From Flavobacterium sp. (GTDB taxonomy: Bacteria; Bacteroidota; Bacteroidia; Flavobacteriales; Flavobacteriaceae), in contig JAEUTY010000045.1 in the NCBI GenBank assembly GCA_016787805.1, positions 1-64,000 on the forward strand: a stretch of DNA of 64,000 bases, written 5' to 3'. The position numbers and the translations under genes were made by a program. Every line of letters begins with the position of its first letter. Position 1 is the first letter of the stretch. The notes under the pieces are model-generated. The model was given only the letters and a program-made list of their open reading frames with translations. It was not told the origin of the DNA and did no database searches. Shown here piece after piece: positions 27,686 to 36,854 of the stretch.

Positions 27686-28742
27686 ACATTTTATAGACAA
27701 TTGCATTGATGTTCATTCCCGAGCCTACCGATGCAAAAAGAATTACATCGCCATTGTGGATTTCATGGTTTTCAATTTGTCCTTTTACCAATGAATCGTA
27801 GAGTGTTGGAACGGTTGCCACACTTGAGTTTCCAAGTTTGTGGATGCTCATTGGCATAATGTTTTCGGGCGGAGTTTGTTTGTATAAACGATAAAAACGT
27901 TGGATAATCGCTTCGTCCATTTTTTCGTTGGCTTGGTGAATGAGTATTTTTTTAACTTGACCAATGTCGATACCACTTTTGTCCAAACATTCTTTCATAG
28001 CTAAAGGCACATTATTTAAAGCAAACTCATAAATTTTTCGACCATTCATTTTGATGTAACGCACATCGGGATCATGGGTTTTGTTGAATGAATTACCAAA
28101 ATACAAATAATAGGCTTCGTCGTAGGTGAAAGTTGCGGTTTCGTGTGCTAATATTCCGCCTTCAGCTTCGGTAGCTTCAATAATTGTTGCACCAGCACCA
28201 TCCGAATAAATCATCGAATCGCGATCGTGCAAATCAACCACACGCGATAAGGTTTCGGCGCCAATAACCAGACACTTTTTGGCCATTCCTGCCTTGATAA
28301 ATGCTTGTGCTTGAATGACACCTTCGACCCAACCAGGACAACCAAAAAGCATATCGTAAGCGACACATTTTGGATTTTTAATGCGCAAGTCGTGTTTTAC
28401 TCGTGAAGCCAAACTTGGTAGCAAATCAGTTTGAATAGCGCCTTTTTTGACATTTCCGAAGTTGTGCGCAAAGATGATGTAATCTAATGATTCGGGATCA
28501 ATTTTAGCATCGTCAATTGCTTTTTGTGCAGCGATGACAGCAATATCTGAAGTTAATAAGTCATCGGTAACATAACGACGTTCGTGAATACCTGTGATTT
28601 CTAAAAATTTTTGAGCCACAACGTCGTTTGGGTGCGGAAAAGGACTTCCGTCATCATTTAAAAAAACGTGTTGAGCAAAGTCGATATTGGAGACTATCTC
28701 GGTTGGAATATAACTTCCAGATCCGGTTATTTTTATATTCAT
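27684..28742 (-). CDS. 3-oxoacyl-ACP synthase III-like (KAS III) enzyme
   Basis: A 352-residue thiolase-fold condensing enzyme. Catalytic Cys135 in MLFGCPGWVEG, His in KILIHQANEKMDE (about 256) and Asn in HKLGNSSVATVP (about 294) complete the Cys-His-Asn triad of FabH. It carries an insertion near the N-terminus (DGSPFPHPNDVV) and is a little longer than housekeeping FabH (about 315-335 residues), so it may be an accessory enzyme that starts synthesis of a special acyl chain. It is not next to other fab genes. A promoter is seen at 28762-28795 and a hairpin repeat follows its stop. Confidence 0.88.
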   Translation of the reverse strand: MNIKITGSGSYIPTEIVSNIDFAQHVFLNDDGSPFPHPNDVVAQKFLEITGIHERRYVTDDLLTSDIAVIAAQKAIDDAKIDPESLDYIIFAHNFGNVKKGAIQTDLLPSLASRVKHDLRIKNPKCVAYDMLFGCPGWVEGVIQAQAFIKAGMAKKCLVIGAETLSRVVDLHDRDSMIYSDGAGATIIEATEAEGGILAHETATFTYDEAYYLYFGNSFNKTHDPDVRYIKMNGRKIYEFALNNVPLAMKECLDKSGIDIGQVKKILIHQANEKMDEAIIQRFYRLYKQTPPENIMPMSIHKLGNSSVATVPTLYDSLVKGQIENHEIHNGDVILFASVGSGMNINAIVYKM

Positions 28743-28761
28743 TTTTTAGTAAATAGTTTTA

Positions 28762-28795
28762 CGAAAGTATTGATTAAAAAATGATATAAAGTCAA
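28762..28795 (-). promoter_or_regulatory. Promoter of the KAS III gene
   Basis: On the minus strand TTG (28795-28793), a 23-nt spacer and TACTTTCG (28769-28762), one mismatch to TAnnTTTG, 20 nt before the start codon. Confidence 0.45.
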
Positions 28796-28863
28796 ATTGT
28801 CAATTAATTGAAAACTATTATGAATACCGCAAAAAAAGAAACCTAAAATTATCGATGTACTAA

Positions 28864-29244
28864 TTATTGGCTCTTTTGTTGTGCAATTTTAATCTGCATA
28901 ATGGTGGCTATACTCAAAGCCTGAGTTTTAATTTGTTCGGCTTTTTCGCCTTTAAAGTTTTCGTCTACCGATGCATAAAAATGTTGCAACCAAATTTTGA
29001 ATAATTCGGGTGAAAGATATTCTCTGGTATTTACATCTAAATGAATCTGCGTTAAGTTGTTAGTGTAACCGCCAGTTCCTAAAATGGCTTGCGACCAAAA
29101 AGTGACTAAAATAGGCAAATGTTCTTCCAGTTTTATCTTTACAACATCAGTAAAAATATAGCTAATCGATTCGTCTGAAAGCAATTTTTTATAAAACTCG
29201 TCGACTAATAAATATAAATCGTCTTGGTTCTGGATGTCGTTCAT
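28864..29244 (-). CDS. Group III truncated haemoglobin
   Basis: A 126-residue globin. LVDEFYKKLLSDESISYIFTDV (helices A-B/E region), KLEEHLPILVTFWSQAILG (W and the HL pair, distal side) and THLDV-like IHLDVNTREYLSPELFKIWLQHFYASVDENFKG (proximal region through helix G) fit the group III truncated haemoglobins of Bacteroidota. Such proteins bind heme and small ligands such as O2 or NO; detoxification of nitric oxide is a usual guess. It lies between KAS III and gcvP genes, all on the minus strand, but separated by 84 nt from gcvP with a hairpin between. Confidence 0.8.
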   Translation of the reverse strand: MNDIQNQDDLYLLVDEFYKKLLSDESISYIFTDVVKIKLEEHLPILVTFWSQAILGTGGYTNNLTQIHLDVNTREYLSPELFKIWLQHFYASVDENFKGEKAEQIKTQALSIATIMQIKIAQQKSQ

Positions 29245-29261
29245 AAATCGTTTTGTTTCAG

Positions 29262-29325
29262 GTTTAAAGTTTCAGGTTCCAAGTTAAAAACCCATTTACA
29301 ACTTGAAACCTGAAGCTTGAAACAA
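29262..29325. repeat. Imperfect inverted phrase repeat (GTTTCAGGTTTC type)
   Basis: GTTTCAGGTTTAAAGTTTCAG and related words on the left are mirrored by AACTTGAAACCTGAAGCTTG on the right; 15 of 17 central positions pair. It lies between gcvP and the truncated haemoglobin gene and could form an RNA hairpin, but there is no T-run of terminator quality. Confidence 0.55.
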
Positions 29326-29328
29326 ATT

Positions 29329-32172
29329 TTACATATACGCTTCTATCGGAGCACAAGAGCAAACCAAATTTCTATCGCCATAAGCATCATCTACACGACG
29401 AACACTTGGCCAGAATTTATTGTCTGAAATATAATCCAACGGATATGCTGCTTGTTCGCGAGTATAAGGGAAATCCCAATTATTAGCAGTTAACATAGCT
29501 AAAGTATGTGGCGCATTGTGCAATACAGTATTGTGATTGTCAGCTGTTACAGTAGCAATTTCCTGACGAATGGAAATTAAAGCGTCACAAAAACGATCCA
29601 ACTCGGCTACATCTTCTGACTCTGTTGGTTCAATCATCAAAGTTCCTGCAACTGGAAACGAAACGGTTGGAGCGTGGAAACCATAATCCATCAAACGTTT
29701 GGCAATATCAGTTACTTCAATACCTTGTTGTTTGAAAGCACGACAATCCAAAATCATTTCGTGAGCAGCACGTCCCATTTCTCCTGAATACAAAACTGGG
29801 TAATGTGCTTCCAAACGCGCTTTCATGTAATTGGCATTCAAAATGGCAAATTGAGTAGCGTTTTTCAAACCTTCAGCACCTAACATCGTAATGTAACCGT
29901 ATGAAATCAAACATACCAAAGCCGAACCGTAAGGCGCAGATGAAATAGCTGTTATAGCTTGATTTCCTCCAGTTGGAATTACAGGATTGGTTGGTAAAAA
30001 CGGCACTAATTTTTCGTTGACACAAATGGGTCCAACTCCAGGTCCGCCACCGCCATGAGGAATAGCGAAGGTTTTGTGTAAGTTTAAGTGACAAACATCA
30101 GCACCAATCGTTGCCGGATTGGTTAATCCAACTTGAGCGTTCATGTTGGCTCCATCCATATAAACCAAACCACCGTTTTCGTGAATAATATTGGTGATTT
30201 CGATAATGGCACTTTCAAAAACGCCATGAGTAGATGGATAAGTAACCATTAAGCACGATAGTTTATCTTTATTTTCAATGGCTCTTGCACGTAAATCTTC
30301 TACATCAATATTACCATTTTCCATGGTTTTGGTAACGATGATTTCCATTCCAGCCATTGCCGCAGAAGCAGGATTGGTTCCGTGAGCCGAAGCCGGAATC
30401 AAACACACATTTCTATGGTTATCGCCACGAGATAAATGGTACGCACGAATTGCCATCAAGCCAGCGTATTCGCCTTGAGCACCTGAATTAGGTTGTAATG
30501 TAGTTCCGGCAAAACCTGTAACTACATTGAGTTGATGCTCTAATTTTTTCAACATGATTTGGTAACCTTCTGCTTGTTCAACAGGAGCAAATGGATGAAT
30601 ACTGTTCCAATTTGGCATTGATAAAGGCAACATTTCTGCAGCGGCGTTAAGTTTCATTGTACATGAACCTAACGAAATCATTGAATGGTTCAACGACAAA
30701 TCTTTGCGTTCTAATTTTTTGATGTAACGCATCAACTGACTTTCAGAATGATGACTATTGAAAACCTCATGCTTTAAGAAGTCTGATTTTCGAATCAAAT
30801 TCTCAGCAACCATTGTTGCATTGTCCAATTGACTAATTGCCACATTATCCTTTCCTAATGCTTCAGCAAAAATTGATAAGATTTGATTAATGTCAGCAAT
30901 CGAAGTCGTTTCGTTTACCGAAATTGAAATGGTTTCTCCATCTACATAGAAGAAATTTACTTCGTGTTTTTCAGCAACCGATTTTATTTTTGAAGCGTCG
31001 GCTTTGACTAAAAGTGTATCAAAGAAAGCGTTGTTAGTATTGTAAACTCCCAATTTATTTAAAGCGTCTGCCAAAGTCACTGCCGAAGCATGCACTTTGT
31101 TGGCAATGTATTTCAATCCTTTTGGTCCGTGATACACTGCATACATTCCAGCCATAACGGCTAATAAAACTTGAGCCGTACAAATGTTGGAAGTTGCTTT
31201 TTCACGTTTGATGTGTTGTTCACGAGTTCCTAATGCCATACGTAAGGCGCGATTTCCATTGGCATCAATGGTTACACCGATGATTCTTCCTGGCATCGAA
31301 CGTTTGTATTCTTCTTTAGTAGCAAAATAAGCTGCATGCGGACCTCCATAACCCATTGGAATTCCGAAACGTTGTGTAGTTCCAACCACAACTGCCGCTC
31401 CCATTTCTCCAGGAGGTGTTAATTTTACTAGTGATAGAATATCGGCTGCGACCGCCACTTTTATTTCTTTAGCATTGGCAGTTGCTATAAATGAAGTATA
31501 ATCATTTACTTGACCAAATTTGCCAGGATATTGTAGAATCGCTCCAAAGAATTCGGAAGAAAAATCAAAAGTTTCGTGGTTTCCAACTACTAATTCAATT
31601 CCTTTTGGAGTAGAGCGTGTTTGTAAAACTGAAAGAGTTTGTGGTAAAATTTCTTCTGAAACAAAAAATTTATTGGCGTTGTTTTTCTTTTGATCACGAG
31701 AACGAACGTCAAACAACAAAGCCATGGCTTCAGCAGCTGCAGTTCCTTCGTCTAATAAAGAAGCATTTGCGATTTCCATTCCAGTTAATTCAATTACAGC
31801 GGTTTGGAAATTCAAAATGGCTTCCAAACGACCTTGTGCAATTTCGGCTTGGTAAGGCGTATAGGCCGTATACCAACCTGGGTTTTCAAAAATATTACGT
31901 TGTATCACAGCAGGAACAATCGTTGGGTGATATCCTAAACCGATATAAGATTTGAAAACTTTGTTCTTTTTTCCTAGTTCTTGGATGTGTGAAAGGTATT
32001 CGTATTCGGTCATAGGTGCGTCCAAATCCAAATCTTTTTTCAAACGAATATCGTCGGGAATGGTTTCGTAAATCAATTGTTCCATTGATTCAACACCGAT
32101 GGTTGTATACATATGTTGTAGGTCGCTCTCACGTGGACCTATGTGGCGTAATGCAAATGCGTCTGTTTTCAT
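29329..32172 (-). CDS. gcvP: Glycine dehydrogenase (decarboxylating), P protein
   Basis: The P protein of the glycine cleavage system: PLP-dependent decarboxylation of glycine and transfer of the aminomethyl group to lipoylated H protein. The 947-residue product is the full-length fused homodimer type, with the N-terminal half ([35 protein letters not shown]) and the C-terminal half containing the PLP-binding Lys700 in [33 protein letters not shown] and GAQGEYAGL are intact. The other genes gcvT and gcvH are not adjacent, as is common in Bacteroidota. The leader contains a perfect 8-bp hairpin (32209-32228). Confidence 0.97.
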   Translation of the reverse strand: MKTDAFALRHIGPRESDLQHMYTTIGVESMEQLIYETIPDDIRLKKDLDLDAPMTEYEYLSHIQELGKKNKVFKSYIGLGYHPTIVPAVIQRNIFENPGWYTAYTPYQAEIAQGRLEAILNFQTAVIELTGMEIANASLLDEGTAAAEAMALLFDVRSRDQKKNNANKFFVSEEILPQTLSVLQTRSTPKGIELVVGNHETFDFSSEFFGAILQYPGKFGQVNDYTSFIATANAKEIKVAVAADILSLVKLTPPGEMGAAVVVGTTQRFGIPMGYGGPHAAYFATKEEYKRSMPGRIIGVTIDANGNRALRMALGTREQHIKREKATSNICTAQVLLAVMAGMYAVYHGPKGLKYIANKVHASAVTLADALNKLGVYNTNNAFFDTLLVKADASKIKSVAEKHEVNFFYVDGETISISVNETTSIADINQILSIFAEALGKDNVAISQLDNATMVAENLIRKSDFLKHEVFNSHHSESQLMRYIKKLERKDLSLNHSMISLGSCTMKLNAAAEMLPLSMPNWNSIHPFAPVEQAEGYQIMLKKLEHQLNVVTGFAGTTLQPNSGAQGEYAGLMAIRAYHLSRGDNHRNVCLIPASAHGTNPASAAMAGMEIIVTKTMENGNIDVEDLRARAIENKDKLSCLMVTYPSTHGVFESAIIEITNIIHENGGLVYMDGANMNAQVGLTNPATIGADVCHLNLHKTFAIPHGGGGPGVGPICVNEKLVPFLPTNPVIPTGGNQAITAISSAPYGSALVCLISYGYITMLGAEGLKNATQFAILNANYMKARLEAHYPVLYSGEMGRAAHEMILDCRAFKQQGIEVTDIAKRLMDYGFHAPTVSFPVAGTLMIEPTESEDVAELDRFCDALISIRQEIATVTADNHNTVLHNAPHTLAMLTANNWDFPYTREQAAYPLDYISDNKFWPSVRRVDDAYGDRNLVCSCAPIEAYM

Positions 32173-32208
32173 TGAAAGTATTAGTCTAAGTGTGTTTAGT
32201 TGTGTTTA

Positions 32209-32228
32209 TTCCGATACCAATCGGAATT
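32209..32228 (-). promoter_or_regulatory. Leader hairpin upstream of gcvP
   Basis: ATTCCGAT-ACCA-ATCGGAAT is a perfect 8-bp stem with a 4-nt loop. It lies 36 nt before the gcvP start and about 15 nt after the minus-7 element, close to the expected 5' end of the mRNA. Confidence 0.55.
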
Positions 32229-32242
32229 GGTTTTTGTGCCAA

Positions 32243-32250
32243 CAAAAGTA
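32243..32250 (-). promoter_or_regulatory. Minus-7 promoter element of gcvP
   Basis: TACTTTTG on the minus strand, a full match to TAnnTTTG, 71 nt upstream of the gcvP start. No good TTG at the usual spacing. Confidence 0.45.
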
Positions 32251-32263
32251 ATTATTATACTTC

Positions 32264-32271
32264 TAAATTTG
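32264..32271 (+). promoter_or_regulatory. Minus-7 promoter element of the UbiA-like gene
   Basis: TAAATTTG, a full match, 77 nt upstream of the start at 32349. It lies almost back to back with the gcvP element. A second match, TAGTTTTG at 32337-32344, is too close to the start codon unless the mRNA is leaderless. Confidence 0.4.
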
Positions 32272-32348
32272 CGTTAAACACGATGTAATATTTTGAGAAT
32301 TTTTCAACTAAAAGGACAGTTTATTAACAGATTGATTAGTTTTGTAGG

Positions 32349-33119
32349 ATGCGCATTTTACAAAAAATAGCCGACTTTTATATTGACGCATCCATTCATG
32401 TGGCTTTGGCGATTGCGAGCTTGGTTTATGTAACCCAATTGGATATATATTTTGATTATTCAAGTGCTATTTTTTTTGGAACAATAGTAGCGTATAATTT
32501 TCTCAAGTACATCGAATTGATTGCGGTTAAAAAAGTTATTTCGGTCAAAATAAAAGCGATAATAATCTTTACGATACTTTCATTTTTGGCTTTTCTTTTT
32601 TTCTTCTTTGGAATGGAACGAAAAATTCAACTTCAACTTTTTTTAACGGGTATTTTGGTTTTAGTGTATCCTTTTTTGAGAAAACAAGGCTGGTTAAAAC
32701 TTTTCATAGTGAGTTTTGTAATCACAATTACTACTGCTTTAATTCCTTTTTCTTTTGATGAAGTCATTGGTTCAGATTGGCCTATTGTAGTCTTACAACG
32801 CTTTTTCTTTGTAACGAGTTTGATGGTTCCTTTTGAAATTTACGACAGTCAATTTGATAAAGAATCGCTCCATACTTTTCCGCAGCGTTTCGGAATAAGA
32901 AAGGTAAAATTATTTGGAATACTGCTCGTTATTCCCTTTTTAGTGTTAGAGTTTTTAAAGGTAAATTCATCTTTAGCAGTGATTCCTGTTGGTATAATTA
33001 CAGTTTTGGCGATTCATTTTACTTCTTTAAAGCGCAATGAATATTATACTTCGTTTTGGGTAGAAAGCATTCCGATAGTATGGTTGATTTTGTTACTTGT
33101 TTTCAATAAAATGTTTTAA
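32349..33119 (+). CDS. UbiA-like integral membrane protein
   Basis: The 256-residue product has about eight to nine hydrophobic helices. Residues of about 160-185 (PFEIYDSQFDKESLHTFPQR followed by FGIRK) resemble the second aspartate-rich motif of UbiA prenyltransferases (D..D.E......P..FG). The first motif N-D-x-x-D-x-x-x-D is replaced by YNFLKYIE, so half of the Mg-diphosphate site is missing. It may be a divergent or non-catalytic UbiA-superfamily protein. Its last 27 nt overlap the convergent SRPBCC gene. Confidence 0.6.
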   Translation: MRILQKIADFYIDASIHVALAIASLVYVTQLDIYFDYSSAIFFGTIVAYNFLKYIELIAVKKVISVKIKAIIIFTILSFLAFLFFFFGMERKIQLQLFLTGILVLVYPFLRKQGWLKLFIVSFVITITTALIPFSFDEVIGSDWPIVVLQRFFFVTSLMVPFEIYDSQFDKESLHTFPQRFGIRKVKLFGILLVIPFLVLEFLKVNSSLAVIPVGIITVLAIHFTSLKRNEYYTSFWVESIPIVWLILLLVFNKMF

Positions 33120-33545
33120 AAAATAAGCTCTCTCACAGATGAAATGTTCTAAATGGTTTTTCAAAAAAAGAATATCAAATAGTTTCCCTGCAAAACCAAA
33201 CGGAGTTTCATATTCTACAATGTCGGTCATGATTGTTACGTCATCTTTCTTTTCAAAAAAATGAAGATGCTTGAATGATTTGAATTTTCCTTGAATCATT
33301 TCATCAACAAAAAAATGAGGTTGTTCCATTTTGATGATTTTGCTGGTATGTGTGAGATAAATGCCAAAATGTTTTCCTCTGAAAGTAACTGTTTCTCCCA
33401 ATTCAATCCAACCAGAAGTTTTTCCAGCAATGGCTTTTTCATGCGTTTGATGCGCTGAATTTTGATGCAAATCGATGTTTCTCGCAGCATCAAAAACGTC
33501 TTGTACCTGTGCTTTTATTTGGGTTAAGATATGAATTGAAGTCAT
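33093..33545 (-). CDS. SRPBCC-family protein
   Basis: A 150-residue single-domain protein with the START/Bet v1-like pattern: an N-terminal strand with VQDVFDAARNIDLHQNSA, a central sheet (GETVTFRGKHFGIYLTHTSKI, FVDEMIQGKFKSFKHLHFFE) and the long C-terminal helix (FEHFICERAYFLKHFI-like). Proteins of this group are often annotated as cell division inhibitor-like SRPBCC proteins when next to TIGR01777 epimerases, as here. They bind hydrophobic ligands; the ligand is unknown. It is the last gene of the GbsR/MarR operon, 3 nt after the epimerase gene. Confidence 0.8.
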   Translation of the reverse strand: MTSIHILTQIKAQVQDVFDAARNIDLHQNSAHQTHEKAIAGKTSGWIELGETVTFRGKHFGIYLTHTSKIIKMEQPHFFVDEMIQGKFKSFKHLHFFEKKDDVTIMTDIVEYETPFGFAGKLFDILFLKNHLEHFICERAYFLKHFIENK

Positions 33546-33548
33546 ATT

Positions 33549-34457
33549 TTATGAAGTTAGTTGATTAAATGCTTTTTCTAATTCACCGTATTTGAATTCA
33601 AAACCGTTTTCGACTAATCGTTTCGGAATCACGTTACGGCTTTTCAAAACTAATTCAGTTTCGGTTCCGATGATTTTGGCTCCGAATTCCAACATCGTTA
33701 TGGAAATCGGAAATCCAAATGGGACTTTTAGTTTTTTGCACAAGGTGTTCATGAATACTTTATTGGGCGTTGGAGTAGGAGAAACAATATTGACAACTCC
33801 AGTAATTTGTTTTTGTATGATGAACTCCAAAGCCCGTGCAAAATCGGTTTCGTGAATCCAACTGATGAATTGATTTCCTTTGCCTTGTTTGCCACCAAAA
33901 CCTAATTTGGCTAAGTTTTTTATCGGTACAAATGCGCCACCTTTTTTACCTAATACAATAGAGGTTCGCAACGCCGTTTTCATTGTATGTGGAGTTTCAG
34001 TTTCAAAAAACGCTTTTTCCCATGCTTTGGCTACGTTCATCGAAAAGTCGTCACCAATTTTGCCTGTCGTTTCGTCCATTTGTTTATCCAAAGAAAATCG
34101 GTAGATGGTTGAGGTAGACGAATTCAACCAGTGTTTTGGTGGTTGTTGGCATTGTAAAACCGCTTGAGCTAAAATGTTGGTACTGTTGATTCGTGAATTT
34201 AAAATTTCGGCTTTATTCGCATCGTTGTAGCGGCAATCCACTGATTTTCCAGCAAGGTTAATCAATACATCGGCTTGTTTCAATTCGGTTTCCCAACCGG
34301 AAAAGGTTTTCGCATTCCAATTCACGTATTTTATTTTTCCAACTACTTTTGATTTTCCGCGCGTCAGAATTACCATTTCTTCGCATTTCTCTTGAAAATA
34401 ATCCACCAAAACACTTCCTAGAAATCCGGTTCCAGCAGCAATAACTATTTTTTTCAT
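33549..34457 (-). CDS. TIGR01777-family NAD-dependent epimerase/oxidoreductase
   Basis: The 302-residue product starts MKKIVIAAGTGFLGSVLVDY at ATG 34457 (the frame runs 46 codons further up into the DCC gene, without conserved sequence). The Rossmann motif GTGFLG, VLINLAGKSVDCRY, and NSSTSTIYRF (the Ser/Tyr region) identify the extended SDR subgroup TIGR01777, and the C-terminal VIPKRLVENGFEFKYGELEKA is the DUF1731 tail. The catalytic Tyr-x-x-x-Lys is not clear (YRFSLDK). Bacterial roles are poorly known; family members accompany SRPBCC and DCC proteins, as in this operon. Confidence 0.88.
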   Translation of the reverse strand: MKKIVIAAGTGFLGSVLVDYFQEKCEEMVILTRGKSKVVGKIKYVNWNAKTFSGWETELKQADVLINLAGKSVDCRYNDANKAEILNSRINSTNILAQAVLQCQQPPKHWLNSSTSTIYRFSLDKQMDETTGKIGDDFSMNVAKAWEKAFFETETPHTMKTALRTSIVLGKKGGAFVPIKNLAKLGFGGKQGKGNQFISWIHETDFARALEFIIQKQITGVVNIVSPTPTPNKVFMNTLCKKLKVPFGFPISITMLEFGAKIIGTETELVLKSRNVIPKRLVENGFEFKYGELEKAFNQLTS

Positions 34458-34459
34458 GA

Positions 34460-35281
34460 TTAAAAATTTAGAATAATGAGCAAGGCAATTACTCGATAAA
34501 CGATCCAAGTGGCCGTTAAATAATGAGGTAATTGTAAAATTTTGATTCTTCGGTAATGTTCCAAAACCATTAGTAAAACGGTCATTCCAAACCAACCTAA
34601 AATAATAATTTGAGGAATAGCAATGAACTCGTTTACAATAATCATTGGAAGCAAAATCAATGCGCCCATCAATGAAACGGTCAGTAAATTCCCGATGTAA
34701 TTGAGGTTGGTTTTATAATCGAATCGAGTTAAAAACAACAATTGAAATGCAATTTGTCCAGTAGCCAAAAGAATTTCTCTCGTCATGCTTGCTTCGGGTA
34801 ATAGTGTCAATAGTGAAGCGCATTTGTACAATGTCAATACCGTAATTACCGTTGCGAATGCAAGGTATAAATAGCGGTACGTGAAATTAAAATCGGGTAC
34901 GCATTGCAATTGAGCATTTTCTTTCTCGCGACTCGGAATAATCACTTTACGGTTGAATGAAATGAATTTGTAGAGTTTTTTAAGCAGAAAATAAATCGGT
35001 TGGGTTGTTCCCACTTTTTTCATCCATGGAAATGAATGTCCGATAATGGTAAGCAAACTATCAATTCCATAAATTACTGTTTTGTCTTGATGGTTGAATA
35101 GAGCAATTTCGTTGCTCGCTCGGTTGATGTCAATGAATTGTTGCTCGTCTTCACTGATGGCTTCGAAAGGTTTTCTTCCGTTTTCATCCATCATTCCTGT
35201 TTTGATAAATCCTACGGTGTATAAATTACACATCGGACATTCTTCGTCGTACAACAGCGTTTGATTTTTTAGCGTTTTCAT
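34460..35281 (-). CDS. DCC-family (DUF393) thiol-oxidoreductase domain with four membrane helices
   Basis: The 273-residue product has an N-terminal DCC/DUF393 domain (LLYDEECPMCNLYTVGFIK, with CxxC at about residues 15-18; the usual D-G-x-C is D-E-E-C here), thioredoxin-like in the family. From about residue 130 four hydrophobic helices follow (LYLAFATVITVLTLYK, ILLATGQIAFQLLFL, NLLTVSLMGALILLPMIIV, IIILGWFGMTVLLMVL). The fusion of DCC with a membrane domain suggests a membrane-bound thiol redox protein. It starts inside an ATGA overlap with the DUF2071 gene and precedes the epimerase gene by 2 nt. Confidence 0.8.
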   Translation of the reverse strand: MKTLKNQTLLYDEECPMCNLYTVGFIKTGMMDENGRKPFEAISEDEQQFIDINRASNEIALFNHQDKTVIYGIDSLLTIIGHSFPWMKKVGTTQPIYFLLKKLYKFISFNRKVIIPSREKENAQLQCVPDFNFTYRYLYLAFATVITVLTLYKCASLLTLLPEASMTREILLATGQIAFQLLFLTRFDYKTNLNYIGNLLTVSLMGALILLPMIIVNEFIAIPQIIILGWFGMTVLLMVLEHYRRIKILQLPHYLTATWIVYRVIALLIILNF

Positions 35282-36264
35282 ATTCTTTTTTTATTTTCAA
35301 CACTTACTTCAGAGCCAACTGCCAAAAGCACAGAAGTAGGTTGTTGGTGGTTAAGGAATCCAAATTCGCTTCCGTAAACACGTTCAAAATCTACATGAAC
35401 TCTAAAATCTTTCACTATCAATTGATTCCATCTTGGGTGTTTTACTTCGTATTCGTAAGTGGTAGCGGCATTCACTTTCGTATATCCAAAATAATGTTCG
35501 GTAATGAATTCGGCTTCAGAGTTTACTTCAATCGGAACTTCATTTTTCTCGGTTTCCACTATGATGGTTTGCCATTTGTTTTTCGTTTTCCATTGGTACA
35601 CAAATTCGGTTGAATCATTTTTTTCTTGAATTGAATGATGCATTGGAAGAGTTTCATAATGTTCTTTGTAAACCGTGTTGGCAATAAAACTCAGTGCGTA
35701 TTTCGGAACAATCTCTTTGAAAAAAACCACACCGCGTTTCCATTCGCCATTCTCAAATCGCTTCACATAAAAACGCAGATTCACTTCTTCAAAATTGACA
35801 TGAAACGGAATTTTCAGGCCGAGAATTTTTACGTTTTCAAACATAAATCCAACTAAGCTCACATAGCATTTGCCATCCCATAAGTCGAGTTCAGCTCCTT
35901 TGGGAACGTATTTGTTTAAAACATCGGGATTGACAGTGTAATTGAATAAAGCCAAGTTGTTCCACTCTGCTTTTAGAAAGCTGATTATTTTTATTTTTTG
36001 AAAATGAATGATGTAACTTAAGAAGAATATCAAAAAAATAGGTATCAAAAAAAACCAACCAAAGTTTCCATCCCAAAAAATAAAGAACACCACTACTAAT
36101 CCAATATAAACATGAATCAATCTGTTGTGAAAAAAAACAAAGAAATGAATCACGGCCGCAAGAAGTTGGAGTGCTCCTGTAATTGCCATACCATACGGAC
36201 CCAAGAATAAAAACAGCAAGGCGATTACATTGATTATTTTTGAAATTTTTAATAGTGTTTTCAT
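35278..36264 (-). CDS. DUF2071 (YqjF-like) protein with N-terminal membrane domain
   Basis: The 328-residue product has four hydrophobic helices in about residues 8-88 (INVIALLFLFLGPYGMAITG and onward), then a DUF2071 domain (about 100-310): AEWNNLALFNYTVNPDVLNK, GKCYVSLVGFMFENVKILG, FEEVNLRFYVKR and FGFLNHQQPTSVLLAVGS. DUF2071 is related to acetoacetate decarboxylase-like folds, but no function is established for it. The membrane fusion sets this apart from the usual soluble YqjF of about 240 residues. It is the first gene after the regulator, with a candidate operator 17 nt upstream of its start. Confidence 0.82.
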   Translation of the reverse strand: MKTLLKISKIINVIALLFLFLGPYGMAITGALQLLAAVIHFFVFFHNRLIHVYIGLVVVFFIFWDGNFGWFFLIPIFLIFFLSYIIHFQKIKIISFLKAEWNNLALFNYTVNPDVLNKYVPKGAELDLWDGKCYVSLVGFMFENVKILGLKIPFHVNFEEVNLRFYVKRFENGEWKRGVVFFKEIVPKYALSFIANTVYKEHYETLPMHHSIQEKNDSTEFVYQWKTKNKWQTIIVETEKNEVPIEVNSEAEFITEHYFGYTKVNAATTYEYEVKHPRWNQLIVKDFRVHVDFERVYGSEFGFLNHQQPTSVLLAVGSEVSVENKKRI

Positions 36265-36280
36265 AATTATTATTTATTTT

Positions 36281-36306
36281 AAACTTTCAGAAAAAAATGA
36301 AAGTTT
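36281..36306 (-). promoter_or_regulatory. Candidate operator copy 1 (before DUF2071)
   Basis: AAACTTTC (36281-36288), a 10-nt A-rich spacer, GAAAGTTT (36299-36306). The same arms and spacer length occur at 36876-36901. It lies in the gap between the GbsR/MarR-type gene and the DUF2071 gene. An RNA hairpin is an alternative reading, but no T-run follows. Confidence 0.55.
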
Positions 36307-36319
36307 TGATTAAATTTTT

Positions 36320-36826
36320 TTACTTTCTCATGAATTTCATCAGCAATTGAGCCATCCAGTTGTCTTTGTATTCGGTAATTTTGTCCAAGACATTGTCGGC
36401 TTGCAACACAAAATCATACAGTTTATTGGTTTGATCCACAAAATGGCGTTCTTCAGCTGTGTTATCCGCACTAATTGACGAAACTTCTTTCAACACTTTC
36501 AATGCAGGTTTGATTTCACGTTTACTACGTTCTCTCGAAATTTTTACGGCCAATTCGTCTAAGTCTTTTTCGGCAGTAAAAAACTCGCGGCGTTCACCTG
36601 CCTTGTATTCTTTGTACACAATTCCCCAATCCATCAAAGCGCGCAAATTCATTGAAGCATTTCCTCTCGAAATCTGCAATTCGTCCATAATGTCTTCCAT
36701 CGAAACGGCCTCGTGCGACACCATCAACAACGCGTGAATCTGCGCCATGGTTTTGTTAATTCCCCATTGACTGCCGAGCGCGCCCCAAGTTTGTACGAAT
36801 TTATTTTTAGCTTCTTTGTAGTCCAT
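36320..36826 (-). CDS. GbsR/MarR-family transcription regulator
   Basis: The 168-residue product is a winged-helix regulator of the GbsR subgroup: TWGALGSQWGINKTMAQIHALL (about 13-34), SMEDIMDELQISRGNASMNLRAL as helix-turn-helix (about 41-63) and WGIVYKEYKAGERREFFTAEKDL as wing (about 65-87), followed by a long helical dimerisation region. Its gene heads a five-gene minus-strand operon. The promoter at 36855-36885 has an inverted repeat over its minus-33 part, and the same repeat precedes the next gene, so autoregulation and control of the operon are likely. The inducer is unknown. Confidence 0.88.
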   Translation of the reverse strand: MDYKEAKNKFVQTWGALGSQWGINKTMAQIHALLMVSHEAVSMEDIMDELQISRGNASMNLRALMDWGIVYKEYKAGERREFFTAEKDLDELAVKISRERSKREIKPALKVLKEVSSISADNTAEERHFVDQTNKLYDFVLQADNVLDKITEYKDNWMAQLLMKFMRK

Positions 36827-36854
36827 TTTGTCTCGCTTTTCGCTTTTGATGAAA

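Noticed and set aside
32173-32250. Glycine riboswitch before gcvP
   Set aside because: The leader is only about 65 nt and lacks the tandem aptamer architecture; only one simple hairpin is present.
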